Shown: positions 1-9,825, counted from the stretch's first letter. The stretch: 19,560 nucleotides of DNA from Pigoraptor vietnamica (GCA_943704525.1 CALSCQ010002921.1:1-19560), one strand, 5' to 3'. Numbers and translations are program-made. Notes: generated by a model not told the origin, from the sequence alone.

Positions 1-46
1 CCCCCCCCCCCCCCCCCCCCCAACACACACACACACACACACACAC
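1..46. repeat. Poly-C tract followed by (AC)12 microsatellite
   Basis: Twenty-one consecutive C residues are followed by AA-start dinucleotide AC repeats through base 46, and a CAG splice acceptor ends at base 60. The tract therefore lies inside an intron of the RasGEF gene cut by the window edge. CA-rich introns recur elsewhere in this window, so the microsatellite is probably genuine. A homopolymer this long at a sequence edge may have a wrong length. Confidence 0.85.
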
Positions 47-60
47 CCGCCAACGTGCAG

Positions 61-1718
61 ACGTCGTTCGGATTTACACGGCGAATGACTCGTATCGCAC
101 CATTCCCATTGCCGCGGGCGCCAAAGTGGTCGATGTGCTGCGCGTCACGCTTGAGAAGTTCAACATTGCCGGCGACGAGACGACGCATTCGATCCACGAG
201 GCCGCGGTCGGCGGTGGGTGTCGAGCGCTTCCACTTGATGATGTGGCGGTTTGGTGACTGTTGGTGATAAAAGGAATGTCAATTGTAGTGAACAGTGGCA
301 GGCGCTCTGGTTGTTCTGACGTATCTCGCTCCCTCCCTCCCTTAGGCCCCGCACACCGCATCCTCACCAATCTGGAGGCGGCGGCTGCGACCGAGTTTAT
401 GCCGGAGACACACGAGTACACGCTGCGCTCGGTGGGCCCCACGGCGCCGCTCTCGCACGAGGACATGGCGCGCAGCAATCACTTGCAGAGCCGGCTGCTC
501 GATTCGGATGCCAAGTCGATCGCGTGGCTGCTGACGATGAAGGACGCCGCCATGTTCGCCGCGATTGACGAGTGCGAGTTTATACACTACTTGTACCCGA
601 CGGACGAGCCCGGGAAGGGCCGCGAGAAGCTCACCGAGATGGTGCAGCGCTTCAATGACGTGGGTGCGCGTGCGCAACACTGTTGTGTCTTTGTTTATTC
701 AACTATGCTCACGCTGCCGTTGTGCTGAAACTGATTGTTCTTCGTGCCCGTCTGTGTTTACGCCGAGACTGCTTTCCTTTCGTGCCGCAGCTCACGCACT
801 GGGTCATCACGGAGATATGCCTGTCGAAGGAAGTGGCGCTCCGCGTGCAGGTCGTCACCAAGTTTATCAAGATCGCAAAGGTGTGTTTCTTGTGCCCATG
901 TGTCGGCACAGTGCGTGCATACTCACGGCCGGGCCATATCGCAGTACTGCCGCGCGTGCAACAACCTGAACACGATGTGCGCCATTGTCACCGGCCTCCA
1001 GCACTTTCTTGTGCAACGCATGGCGGAGACGTGGGAGGTGGGTGCACGCCGGAAGGGAAGAAGAAGGGGGGGGTCGGTGGACTGGGTGCCATGTGTCGAC
1101 TGTATCAGACATAGGGCATGGTGCTGCTTGCCGTTGGCCAAATGATGAGGGCGCGAGCTGACTGCTGACTTTTCTGCAGCGCGTCCCGGCCAAGCACATG
1201 GCGCACTTTCGCAAGCTCGTAGACACGCTCACGCCGGCGCGCAACATGGTCGCGTACCGCAGTATTCTCCTCACGACGCGCCCTCCGCTTGTGCCGCTGC
1301 TGCGTGGGTGTTGGTTCTGTGCGGGAAGCGCGCTCATCCCCTCCCCTCGAGGATTCCTAACCCTCTCCTTGCATGGCCACCCGCAGCGCTGGTGATGAAG
1401 GACCTGACGTTCATCAACGATGGCAACCCGTCCAAGATCGACGGGTTGGTCAACTTCGAAAAGCTCCGCATGCTCGCGCGCCTCATCCGCACCACCGTGG
1501 CCTTCGTCTCCGGCGGTTACGACCCCGGGGCCCTGCTGGCGTCGATGCGCGCCAAGACGTGGACGCCCGCCTTTGGCTCGAAACAGAAGACGGTTGCGTG
1601 GACGGCCCGCGAGGATGCGCTGCTGCAGTATCTCGAGCATCTGCCCATCATCTCGGACGAGGGGCGGTTGCACGCACTCGCCGCCGCGCGGTTGAAGGAG
1701 GAGGGCCGGGACGCGTAG
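61..1718 (+). CDS. RA-RasGEF domain guanine nucleotide exchange factor (5' partial)
   Basis: Six exons: 61-213, 346-659, 791-880, 945-1037, 1180-1303 and 1387-1718 (stop TAG). They join in frame and give the last 367 or so residues. The first exon starts inside the gene after a CAG acceptor. The N-terminal stretch (VVRIYTANDSYRTIPI) looks like a Ras-association (RA/ubiquitin-fold) domain. The rest is a CDC25-homology RasGEF domain: the family hallmarks are EFIHYLYPTD, LTHWVITEICL, YCRACNNLNTMCAIVTGL, PLVPLLPLVMKDLTFINDGN and LVNFEKLRMLARLI. The domain catalyses GDP release from Ras- or Rap-type GTPases. RA followed directly by CDC25 is the order seen in RapGEF/Epac-like proteins, so a Rap or Ras target is likely but not provable here. 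The N-terminal part (REM, cNMP, DEP or PDZ regions in relatives) is outside the window. Introns are 64-142 bases, with donors mostly GTGGGTG. Confidence 0.93.
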
Positions 1719-2153
1719 AGCGCCGGGCGATAGGCTTCTGACTGCCGCGCACGCATGCGTGGGCGCTTGCGACACTGCTATGGACTGTGAATATATTGTA
1801 TGTCGCACCCACAGTCGCTCTCAGGCGCGCTTTTGGCGCTTTGCGTCCGAATCGTCCGCGTCCTCTCCACGCAATCGTTTTCGGTCGGCGACAGGGACGG
1901 CCTCGCGACGAACCGACGCTGGAGACACTTTCACTGCCATGGCGCAAATTCACGTTAGACAACGCACACACGCACACACACACGCAGAGCACAACCGCCA
2001 CGCACCGGATCCCGTGCCGGGTTCCCCCTTTAGCATCGATTCTTTCCGATGTCGCAATGTCTTCAGTTCGTACTCGCGGCTGTCGGCGTGCTGGAAGCGG
2101 AAACGACATGCGGTCACACACCCGAGAAAGGCCAGTCCCTCCCTGCACGAAAA
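1719..2153. other. Convergent intergenic spacer between RasGEF and DMAP1 stop codons
   Basis: This 435-base gap holds the 3' ends of two converging genes. An AT-rich stretch at 1787-1801 (AATATATTGTATG) is the most likely 3'-end signal for the RasGEF transcript, although no AATAAA is present. A CA-rich microsatellite lies at 1963-1985. Translations across the region show no family resemblance. Confidence 0.6.
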
Positions 2154-3706
2154 TCATACGCCAATTCCAACCCTGCGCACCTTCTTAATGTCGAGCAACA
2201 CGAGAATGTCCCTCCGGAGGGCGTCGAATTGGTCGCACACGCGCGCGGTGGGGACGAGCCGTGTCGTGATCCCCAGGTCCTCCAACAGCATGTCCACGCG
2301 CTTGCCCGTCTTGAGCCCCACCGTCATGGGCGCAAAACGCGCGCTCCGCAGCGACGGCCCGCTGCCCCGCTCCTTCTTCACGGGCGCCTCGCCCTCCGCG
2401 CCACCGCCCTCCAGCAGCGCATCCGACTTGCGCCGCTTCTTCTGCGCGCGCTTGTCCGGCACGTCCGCACCGCTGTCCGCGCCGTCCGCCCCAAACGACG
2501 TCTCCAGGGACGCAAAGGTCCCTCCCGCCGACGGAGCCGCCCCCGCACCCATGAGCCGGTCCGCGTTCGTCCGCTCCTTGTCGCGGTCCTTACCACGGCT
2601 CTCGATGCGCCGCAATTCCTCCACCAGTTCGCGCTCCTCGGCCACTTGCGCCGGCGTGCGCGAGTACAGCTTTTCGAGCTGCTGCTTCCTCAGAGTCTCG
2701 TGGTCGGCATCGAACCTCAGCGCCGCCAGCAGCGCACGGTCTGGCGTTGCGCCCGCCGGTGTACGGGCAATGGCCAGATCGCCGCACACGCCGTAATATC
2801 GCGCCTTCAGCTCCTCCATGGTTCGCGGAGGGTGTTCTGAGGCGGCGTACCTGTCCTGCACGACGACAAAGCGGAGATCGAAGCGGCGACAAAGTTCGAA
2901 GAGAAGATCCGTCTCTTCTTTCGTCCACGTGCCGCTCGGTTTCACATGCGCCGCGTATTCGTCCTCGGTATACGTGGGGATGTTCAATACCTGCCGGTAA
3001 AGTGCAACATGAGCATAACATACACACACACACGAACGCAAGCACACGCACGAACGCACACACACACGCACGAACGCACGTACGCACGCACACACACACG
3101 CACACACACCCTATTGAACTTTGCGAACGGATACTCCTTGCCCTCGTCCTGCGCCTTCCGCCAGTGCTGCAACACGAGGCCGTCCTTGCGTGCGGGGTTT
3201 GTAAAGTCCATCCACTTCCACGGCACGGCCTTGCGATTGGACAGCGCCGCCTTCGTGAGCTTGTACCTGCGAGGCGCACGCTGTTGAGCTCATAATGCGC
3301 TCTGCAGCCAATGCATTCGAACGAACAGACACGGCAGAGCACACAGTTACACAAGCATACACACTCACAGTTACAAGCGCAGAGGACCAACAATTGCACG
3401 AAGCACGCACCCTCCGGGAGGCTTCGTGAGCGCAAGAGGCGGACGGCCGCCAGTGAGGATAAACAATTCGCGTGCCATGCCTTCGGGGCGCTTCTCTTTT
3501 GGTTGCACTTCGCGCGAGGACCGCTTCTGCAGACCCGACAATATATCAGCAAAGCGACAATATACAACGACGTCACAAGCAATCCAAGTCCGATTCCGAG
3601 GGGAAATCCTTTGCGTGCGCACCTTCTTCTTCTGCTGCAGGGGGTCTGGGCTCTCTCGCGCGGCACCTTCGTCGAGCGCGAGGATGTCCCGCACATCGGA
3701 GGACAT
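2154..3706 (-). CDS. DMAP1: DMAP1/SWC4 homologue, subunit of NuA4 and SWR1 chromatin complexes
   Basis: Four exons on the minus strand: 3706-3623, 3526-3411, 3266-3110 and 2990-2154, giving 397 residues. Animal DMAP1 (about 467) and yeast Swc4 (about 476) are slightly longer. The start MSSDVRDILALDE is the DMAP1 N-terminal signature, followed by KRPEGMARELF and by PWKWMDFTNPARKDGLVLQHW. The SANT/Myb-like domain is at about residues 137-190 (TWTKEETDLLFELCRRFDLRF, then VVQDRY). Next comes the family block FDADHETLRKQQLEKLYSRT with PAQVAEERELVEELRRIE. In known eukaryotes the protein links the NuA4/TIP60 acetyltransferase and the SWR1/SRCAP H2A.Z exchanger to chromatin. The C-terminal third has a basic KRAQKKRRK cluster that could act as a nuclear signal. 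The third intron is almost entirely TG/TGCG repeat. The gene is divergent from the one starting at 4012. Confidence 0.96.
2991..3109 (-). repeat. DMAP1 intron 3 made of TG/TGCG simple repeat
   Basis: The 119-base intron between the exon ending ...FAKFNR and the one starting VLNIPTYTEDE is, on the coding strand, mostly alternating GT and GC steps (TGTG, TGCG, TACG units). Only about 30 bases of non-repeat sequence precede the CGGCAG acceptor. The donor itself (GTGTGTGTGCG) is part of the repeat. Long alternating purine-pyrimidine sequence of this kind can adopt Z-DNA. Confidence 0.9.
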
Positions 3707-4011
3707 GTTCGCTCACGGGCGGCGGGCGGCGAACCCACCGCCCACTCCGTGCTAACCGACAGGGGACGCGTTCGACGCGAGATGCAATCGAGGCGTATAT
3801 GCGCGCTGCAACCGGCAGGAGAACCCGCGAGTTTCTTCAGAGACACAAACGAAGGTGGGATTGAACTGGACCCGGCGCCCTTTTGTGCGAAGCGATGGCG
3901 CAGGGAGCCCGAGAACTCGGCAGGCGAAGGGTGTAACAATTTGTTACAATCCACGTGCAATCCGTGTTTTTTGCCAAGCGCTCCTGCAAACGGCTGAGAA
4001 CGTGCGCGAAC
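3707..4011. promoter_or_regulatory. Divergent intergenic region, candidate bidirectional promoter
   Basis: This 305-base gap separates the start codons of DMAP1 (minus) and the ZipA-like gene (plus), so it must hold both promoters and 5' leaders. Its only clear elements are the palindrome at 3932-3948 and the CACGTG at 3952-3957, both near the plus-strand gene. No obvious TATA box was found. A stretch of the minus strand (about 3840-3870) faintly resembles a tRNA T-loop but does not fold as a tRNA. Confidence 0.6.
3932..3957. promoter_or_regulatory. Perfect palindrome TGTAACAA-T-TTGTTACA with adjacent CACGTG E-box
   Basis: Bases 3932-3939 and 3941-3948 are exact reverse complements around a single T. 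Three bases later comes the six-base palindrome CACGTG (3952-3957), the core of bHLH/bZIP sites. The pair sits 54-80 bases upstream of the ATG at 4012. An AT-rich palindrome is conspicuous in this GC-rich surrounding. Function as a dimeric transcription-factor site is inferred. Confidence 0.5.
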
Positions 4012-5465
4012 ATGGCGGAAGAGGCTGTTGCACTCGTGCCGCTCGTCGGCAGCGACAGCGCGGCTGACTTGCGGAATGAGCGGTGGGACGCACTTGGCGC
4101 GCTGGACGATGAGCTCGACGCTGGGCTGGATGGCAAGATCCCCGACGTGAGTGACATGGCAATCAACAGTGTTGGCTTCCATGCCGCCTTAGTCTATGTG
4201 GGTCAGTGAGTGCTGAACTCCGCATGGCTCACTAATGCACCGCAGACGGAGTTTGTTGTCGACGTGTGCGGGTTTGGGGCGTCGGTTCCGCTCAGAGCGG
4301 TGCTGGAGCTGGTGCTTGCGGTTGAGAGCGAGTGCAGGATGCCCGTGTTTGCGCACTGGTGGGTGAACAGGCCGTCACTGGAGCTGACGTGTGCGTGACG
4401 ACGACATGCACTGCGAAGATCACTCATGCTTGCGGGCTCCTTCTCTCAGCCTGTCCAAGCAATTTAAAACGTGGCGCGTCGTCTCGTCACATGATGCCGC
4501 TGACATGGAGGACGGCAGCGAGGAGGACGACGGCGACTGTGACGATGGGAACGAAAGTGCGGAGTCAGAGTGCGACGGCGAAGGAGAGGGGTGGATGGAC
4601 GAAGACGCCGACCGCTTCACGCGCGTACTTGTGGGCATCAATCTCATAGCGGACGCCATACACGACCCCGATTCTCCAGAGATTGTGACGGCGAATTCGT
4701 TGCAAGCATTTCTGCGAAGTGTGCGTGCGGCCTCGAAGGAGTACTTGGGTGCATCGTCCGTCAAGGCGCGCGTCACAGTGGCCGAAGGTCCGTACGCAAC
4801 AGCTGGCGACGCTGTCGAGCGTAGCTGACGTGTTTGTGCGCAGGTGTTGCCGCTGCGGAGCGCGTACTGGAATGGGCGCACAACTGCGAGGAGAGCGCGT
4901 CGGTCGTCTTGGAGTTCCGCGGTGCGTGCGTGTGCAAGTGTATCCGTTGCCAACTCGTCCCTGATGATGCATGATCTCGTGCGTTGCAGGCGACGACGGC
5001 GCTTTGCGGTCGTTTAATGGCTTGACGTTGTGGGACGCCTTTCTTTCGCTCGGCATGTCCTTCTCTGCGGAAGCCGGTCGCTTCTCGTTTGACAGTGGCG
5101 TTATCAACGACGACAACGATGCTGTGTTTGTGGCAACGCCTCGTGCGGGCAAGTTCAACGCCGAGTCTCTTGCGCGCGGCGAAAACTGCGGGTGGGCCCA
5201 AGTGAAGCTGGGCTTCTTCGTGCCTCTCACCCGCCGTCCGCACTCGGTCGCCACTGCTGTGTTACGTGCGGCCAAATATGTGGCTGCGCGCGTGAACGAA
5301 GTCGACGGTGCAACGCTGTGCGCGTCATGTCGGCTGCTGGATGAGCATGCAGAACAGGCGCTGGACGAGGGGGAGTACATGCGCGGCGTGGAGCGTGTGG
5401 CGGCTGCGATCAGATCGATGGGTGTTGCGCCTGGTAGTTTATCTGCCGCCGTGCTATTTGGCTAA
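4012..5465 (+). CDS. Unrecognised acidic protein with a possible ZipA-C-like fold, perhaps duplicated
   Basis: Five exons: 4012-4146, 4246-4358, 4450-4787, 4844-4921 and 4990-5465, giving 379 residues. The start MAEEAVALVPLV is the first ATG after an acceptable context. I recognise no eukaryotic family. Residues 101-137 are a strongly acidic linker (MEDGSEEDDGDCDD and on). The C-terminal part (about 215-375) follows the order of the bacterial ZipA C-terminal domain: strand SVVLEF, helix LTLWDAFLSLGMSF, FSF, AVFVATPRAGKF, LGFFVPLTRR, helix VATAVLRAAKYVAARV, then LLDEHAEQALDEGEYMRGV. Residues 46-165 show a weaker version (FVVDVCGF, RAVLELVLAVE, then FTRVLVGINLIADAI and LQAFLRSVRAA), suggesting two copies split by the acidic insert. 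The gene structure is well supported by in-frame joins. The fold assignment is pattern matching only, and no function is claimed. Confidence 0.82.
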
Positions 5466-5780
5466 GCGATAATATACACATAAAGACGCGATACCCAGAT
5501 ACTGAGATCGCTCCTCAGACCTCGACATCAGCTGCGGCTGCGAGGTGCGATAGTGAGAGACGGGCACTCAAGGGGCCTGATGTAGGGGGGTGGTTCGGCC
5601 GGTAATTTAAATTGAGACACGGGTGATTTTTATCACTGGTGTCAGTCTGTGTGCCACGGGTGTGTTGGGCCTTGTTGACTGTCACGAGGGTCCTCTTCTC
5701 TGTGCCGCATCTCTTTCACCAAGGCGCCACACCGCCCTCAGCAGCACCTGCCGACGCCGTGTCCTGGCACAGCAGCCACC
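5466..5780. other. Intergenic region between the ZipA-like gene and WDFY homologue
   Basis: This 315-base region between two plus-strand genes begins with an AT-rich stretch after the stop (5470-5485, ATAATATACACATAAA), the likely 3'-end signal of the upstream gene. The 10-base palindrome AATTTAAATT lies at 5604-5613, in an otherwise GC-rich stretch, and is a candidate promoter element of the downstream gene. No coding potential was seen. Confidence 0.55.
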
Positions 5781-7945
5781 ATGGCGTCCCCAATGGAGAA
5801 GCTCTCGATGAACGTGCCGTTCATGCGCGGCGACACGGTGGCCGTCACCGGCAAGGCCGAGCTGGAGCACACGCTCGAGGGGCACGTCGGCTGCGTCAAC
5901 ATGGCCGTCTACATCCCCGAAGTCGAGGCCGTCATCTCCGTCTCGGACGACCGGTGGGTGTTTGGTTCTCGGCGATGATGGCAGGAGAAGAGGGGCGAGC
6001 GCACGGACTGTGGCTTAGTGCGCAACGCATCGCAGCACGATGCGCGTGTGGCTGAAGCGCGACAACGGCGACTTTTGGCCGAGCGTATGCCAGTCGCTCA
6101 TGTCGCCCACGACGTGCATTGCGTACGAGAAGAAGGAGCGCACGCTCTTTGTCGGCCTCGAGTCCGGCGGCATCCTGGTGCGGGCTGCGGCGCTGGCTGG
6201 ACGCCTTATTCTGCACCTGTCGCAATGAGACCCCTTGCTGCGTGCGCCCTCGTGATCTTTTAGTCGCAGTTGAGCGGGTCCTTGCTCTTCTGTTGCCCTC
6301 AGTGAGCTTGTTGGCCTCTAAGTCGTGGCATTGCAGGAGTACCAGTGCACCGAGGACTTCAACCGCGTCGCGCTCAAGAACGAGCACCCGCGTGAGTGGA
6401 GCTGCCTGTATTGAGTGACTGCGACGCATGCATCTGCGCGCGACAACCAGAACACGCGGTGTCTGTGCCCATCTGATCGCGTGCACCACGCGCGGCGCAA
6501 CGCAGTCCACCAGGCGCGCGTCAACATGATGGAGTTTGTGGCGGAGAAGGAGTGGCTCTTCAGCGTTGGCCGCGACAAGGTGTGCAACTGGACGCACACC
6601 GAGGAGAACAAGAAGCTCGGCAAGTTTGTCGGCGACGCCTGGCTCACGTGCCTGAAATATCCGCCCGTCGGTCGTGTCTTGCCTCCCTGCTGATGTCTGC
6701 TGAGTTGGCATGCGTGCTGCGTCGTGTGTGTTCGGGGTGTGCGTGGCCGCAAGGGCTTTCCTTGACTGCCGCGTGTTGGGAGCGCACGTTTGACCTCAAG
6801 ACGAACCACCTCTTCGTGGGCGACTTCAGCGGCAACATCGACCTCATCAAGATCAACGGCACCAAGATGGAGCCCCTGACCACCCTCAAGGGCCACGAAG
6901 GTCCGTCCGCGTGCGCGCACCTCGTGGCAACGCCGTGGCGTCTCTGTGTTGTCCGGCACTTGACAGGTCCGCTTGCTTTTTCCAGGGAGCATCCGCAGCC
7001 TCGCTTGGGACCCGAAGCGCCAGCGCCTTTTCAGCGGGTCGTTTGATCGGACGGTGTGGGTGTGGGACATTGGTGGCAAGAAGGGCCGCGCGTTCGAGCT
7101 GCACGGGCATGGCGCCAAGGTCAAGAGCGTCGTGTACGTCGAGTCGGACCGGCGCATCATGTCTGCCGGCGACGACGAAAAGATTATCTTCTGGGACATG
7201 CGGCAGCGCAGGCAGGAGGTGCGCCAGTGTCGCACGTGGTTTTGCTGTGTGGCCATGTGTGTTGTGTGTGCATTGTCTTATGCGTCTGATCACGTGCAGC
7301 CGCCCGAGTGGAAGGAGGCGGATGACTGCATGAAGTGCGGCGAGCCGTTCTTCTGGAACTTCAAGAAGAAGATCAACGCCAACCGCCAGGTGAGTGTGCC
7401 TGCTGTCCGGGACCAGCGGGGGTTGCGCTGCTGACATGCTGACGCCGTTGCAGCACCACTGCCGGCACTGCGGAAAGGCGCTCTGCGACAAGTGCACGAG
7501 CAAGAAGAGCACGTGCCCGCGGATGGGCTTCGAGCTCCCCGTGCGCATGTGCGACGACTGCGTGCGCGGCCTCACTGAGAAAGAGTGGGTGTCGTGCGCC
7601 CCTTATTCACGCTTCCCTGCCTTCAGTCCAATTGACGTCGACCGCCCACTGCAGCCTCAAGAGCCGCGTCCAGTGCTTCGACGCAAAGCACCCGATTCTC
7701 TACATGCAGTGGCTCGACGAGACGCGGCACCTCGTGACAAGCGGGTTTGACGGCACCATCAAGGTTCGCCCGTGGCTCTGTCGCACGCCGGGGGCGTCGT
7801 TGTCGTTGTCTTGGCGCAGGTCCAGCATTTTCGGTTGCACTCACACCCCCCCGCACCACGCACTCACACGCCTCCACGCCACGTGTTACAGATATGGCAC
7901 TTCCCCGAGGAGCCCGCGAAGCCGACGAGCGACGACGAGGACTGA
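5781..7945 (+). CDS. WDFY2: WDFY1/WDFY2-type WD40 and FYVE domain endosomal protein
   Basis: Ten exons: 5781-5953, 6036-6177, 6337-6391, 6506-6666, 6783-6900, 6986-7218, 7300-7389, 7454-7584, 7655-7763 and 7892-7945. They give 421 residues against about 400 in human WDFY2. The ATG sits in a CCACCATGG context. Six WD repeats come first (for example GHVGCVNMAVYI, LFSVGRDKVCNW, LFSGSFDRTVWVWDIGGKKG, MSAGDDEKIIFWDM). The FYVE zinc finger is at about 297-364, with WKEAD, CMKC, RQHHCRHCGK, CDKC and the VRMCDDC end. The seventh WD repeat (LVTSGFDGTIKIWHF) closes the propeller. A FYVE inserted before the last blade is diagnostic of WDFY1/2. The FYVE binds PI3P on early endosomes. Intron 4 ends in an unusual GGAG acceptor, so that border (6667-6782) is the least certain. 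Confidence 0.96.
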
Positions 7946-8022
7946 GCCGAACCCGCTGCGTGCGTGCGATTCATCTGCCCAGGCGCAAGGTGCCATCAAA
8001 TTGAAGTTTGGGGCCATTTTCG

Positions 8023-8028
8023 AATAAA
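8023..8028 (+). terminator. AATAAA polyadenylation signal of the WDFY homologue
   Basis: A canonical AATAAA hexamer lies 77 bases after the WDFY stop codon on the coding strand, within an AT-richer patch. Its position and orientation fit an mRNA 3'-end signal, though cleavage cannot be seen from sequence alone. Confidence 0.65.
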
Positions 8029-8065
8029 TTGCGCACTCGAATCCAGTGATTGGGACCAGCGCGCC

Positions 8066-8082
8066 AAAACGGCCGCCGTTTT
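8066..8082. promoter_or_regulatory. Perfect palindrome AAAACGGC-C-GCCGTTTT upstream of NUP35
   Basis: Eight-base arms are exact reverse complements around one C. The geometry (8+1+8) is the same as in the palindrome at 3932-3948. A CACGTG follows at 8096-8101, again echoing that site. It is a candidate dimeric regulator site, and the functional reading is inference. Confidence 0.45.
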
Positions 8083-8301
8083 AAACACGCTCATGCACGT
8101 GGAGCCGGAGCAAATCGTTGCGCGGCAGCCCTTGTTCTTGCGCGGCACGGCCCTTTGCCGTTCGCTCTTCTCGTCGCTTCTGAGAGCGCGGACTAGCAGT
8201 GTTTCCGTGGAGGGGTTCTGCGCCCACGCAGCTTGGAATCAACCTGCGCACTATCGGAGGAAAGCGAGCAGAACATAGTGAGGGCGAGTGCCGTTAACAC
8301 A

Positions 8302-9731
8302 ATGGAGTCTCCCGCCCGTCGCGCGACGGTGCCGTCCTTCGGTGCGACAGATGCGGGCGCGGGAGGGTCCAACTTCCTTCCCGCGTACTTTATGGGGGCA
8401 CCGTCGGGGCCTGGGTCGCAGGGGCCGCAGGGACAGCAGGGAGTGGGCTACGGTGGCTATGGGCGCGACTCGGCCCCGGAGAGCGACTACGGTTGGGCGC
8501 GGCGGAGGTGCGTGGAAGGCATGCGCGCGTCTGCACTGCATTGGACACTTGTGTGCGATCTTCATTTCGTTCCAGTGGCGTTGTGCGACAGTCATCCAAC
8601 CCGTGGCTGACGGCGTGCGTTTTGCCAACAGTCCGCATTCTCAGAGCGGTGGCGGGCAGAGCTCGTTTTCGTTTGACGGTGTTCCAAAGACGCCGTCGCG
8701 TAAGGATGATCAGATGTGAGTGACTAAAGACAATGTTGGCGCATGCGATGAGATTGGCTCACGCACAGTGCGTGTGCAGGTCGTCGTCGCCGCCACGTGC
8801 GCGCCATGCCTTTCCGACGCGCTCACTCTACGACTCGCCCGGTCCGGGTGCCAGTCCCCTTCTTGACAGGCCACAGGAACGGACGGTGGGAAGGGAGTTC
8901 GTGTGGAAATGGGTGATGCACTCGCTAACGCGGCACCGTTTGCGCGCAGGGTGGACGCGCGCCGTTCCAGTCGCCCCTCCAGGCAGACGCCTTTGGAGCG
9001 CAGAAGTGGGTCTGCAGCCCTGCCGTGCTTGGCCTGCGTGGCTCTGGCTGTTCACTTACGCGCTTGTGTGCGTGTCCCATGCAGCGCGTCGCAGTCGGCG
9101 CCGTCCGCAGCAGTGTCGAGCGAAGAGGCGGAGCGATGGGTGACAATCTTCGGGTTTCCGCCCTCCGCAACGTCATTTGTCCTGCAGCAATTCCAGGCAT
9201 ACGGCGACATTGTGCGCCACGTGAGCGCGCCGAACGGGGGCAACTGGATGCACGTGCAGGTGGGGCACGCAAGTCTTTCGTGCTAGGGCGCTAACTGCGT
9301 CGTCGTGAGTGCTGATCTCTTCGCTGTCGTGGCCGCAATTGGATTGGCCTCTGTGGCTGACTGCTGTGCCACCGCAGTACCAATCGCGGCTACAGGCGGC
9401 TAAGGCGCGGAGCAAGAGCGGGCGCATCCTTGGCGGCACTATTATGGTCGGCGTTGTTCCGTGCGTGGACGCGGTGGGTCTCATGTCGTCACTGAACCAC
9501 TTGCGGTGACCTTGTCCTCACTCTCTTCTTTCCTCTGTGTGCCTGCAGAGCGTGATGGCGGGTGGGCCGCCCGCACCCGCGCTGCGACCGGACGCAGGGC
9601 TCGCGCCGCGGTCCCTCGTGGCATCGCAACACACGCTGGCCAACGAGGCCAACTCGCAGAGCCCATTTGCAGCGCCTCAAAAGACGACCAATGTGGTCTC
9701 GCGCATGCTTGAATATGTGGGCTGGTGGTGA
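8302..9731 (+). CDS. NUP35: Nucleoporin NUP35/Nup53 (MPPN/RRM_NUP35 domain)
   Basis: Seven exons: 8302-8507, 8632-8715, 8780-8885, 8950-9005, 9085-9259, 9378-9473 and 9549-9731, giving 301 residues (human NUP35 has 326). The N-terminal half is Gly/Ser/Pro-rich and disordered, with the family's FLPAYFMG motif. The atypical dimerising RRM covers about 168-241: [62 protein letters not shown] follows, as in human. The protein ends [12 protein letters not shown], matching the amphipathic C-terminal helix with which Nup53/Nup35 binds the nuclear membrane. In known eukaryotes it bridges Nup93, Nup155 and the membrane ring of the inner pore. It converges on the FMR1 homologue with 94 bases between stop codons. 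Confidence 0.96.
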
Positions 9732-9825
9732 CAAATACAACCTCTTGCGACAGCATCCGCATTGGCCCGTTGTGCACGGTGGACCTCAACCAGTGCTCAT
9801 TTACTCGACAACAGAGGCGCACCGA

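Larger units (their letters stand above)
7946..8301. other. Intergenic region between WDFY homologue and NUP35
   Basis: This 356-base region contains the polyadenylation hexamer at 8023-8028, a perfect palindrome at 8066-8082 and a CACGTG at 8096-8101. The last two precede the NUP35 ATG by 200-235 bases and may be promoter elements. No coding sequence is supported. Confidence 0.6.

Noticed and set aside
1-21. Poly-C as a telomere end
   Set aside because: Homopolymer C followed by an AC microsatellite and an in-frame coding exon is not a telomeric repeat; it lies inside an intron.
867-1808. A 313-codon minus-strand frame
   Set aside because: It is antisense to RasGEF exons and introns, with no recognisable motif.
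1759-2796. A 345-codon open frame on the plus strand
   Set aside because: It runs antisense through the long last exon of DMAP1, with Ser/Arg-rich translation and no family motif.
3840-3920. Possible tRNA on the minus strand (AGTTCAATCC resembles a T-loop)
   Set aside because: The flanking five-base stems do not pair, no A-box or anticodon stem is present, and the acceptor arms do not match.
2590-4182. A 530-codon open frame on the minus strand
   Set aside because: It crosses three DMAP1 exons, two introns, the microsatellite and the divergent promoter in the wrong frame. The spliced DMAP1 reading has strong family matches instead.
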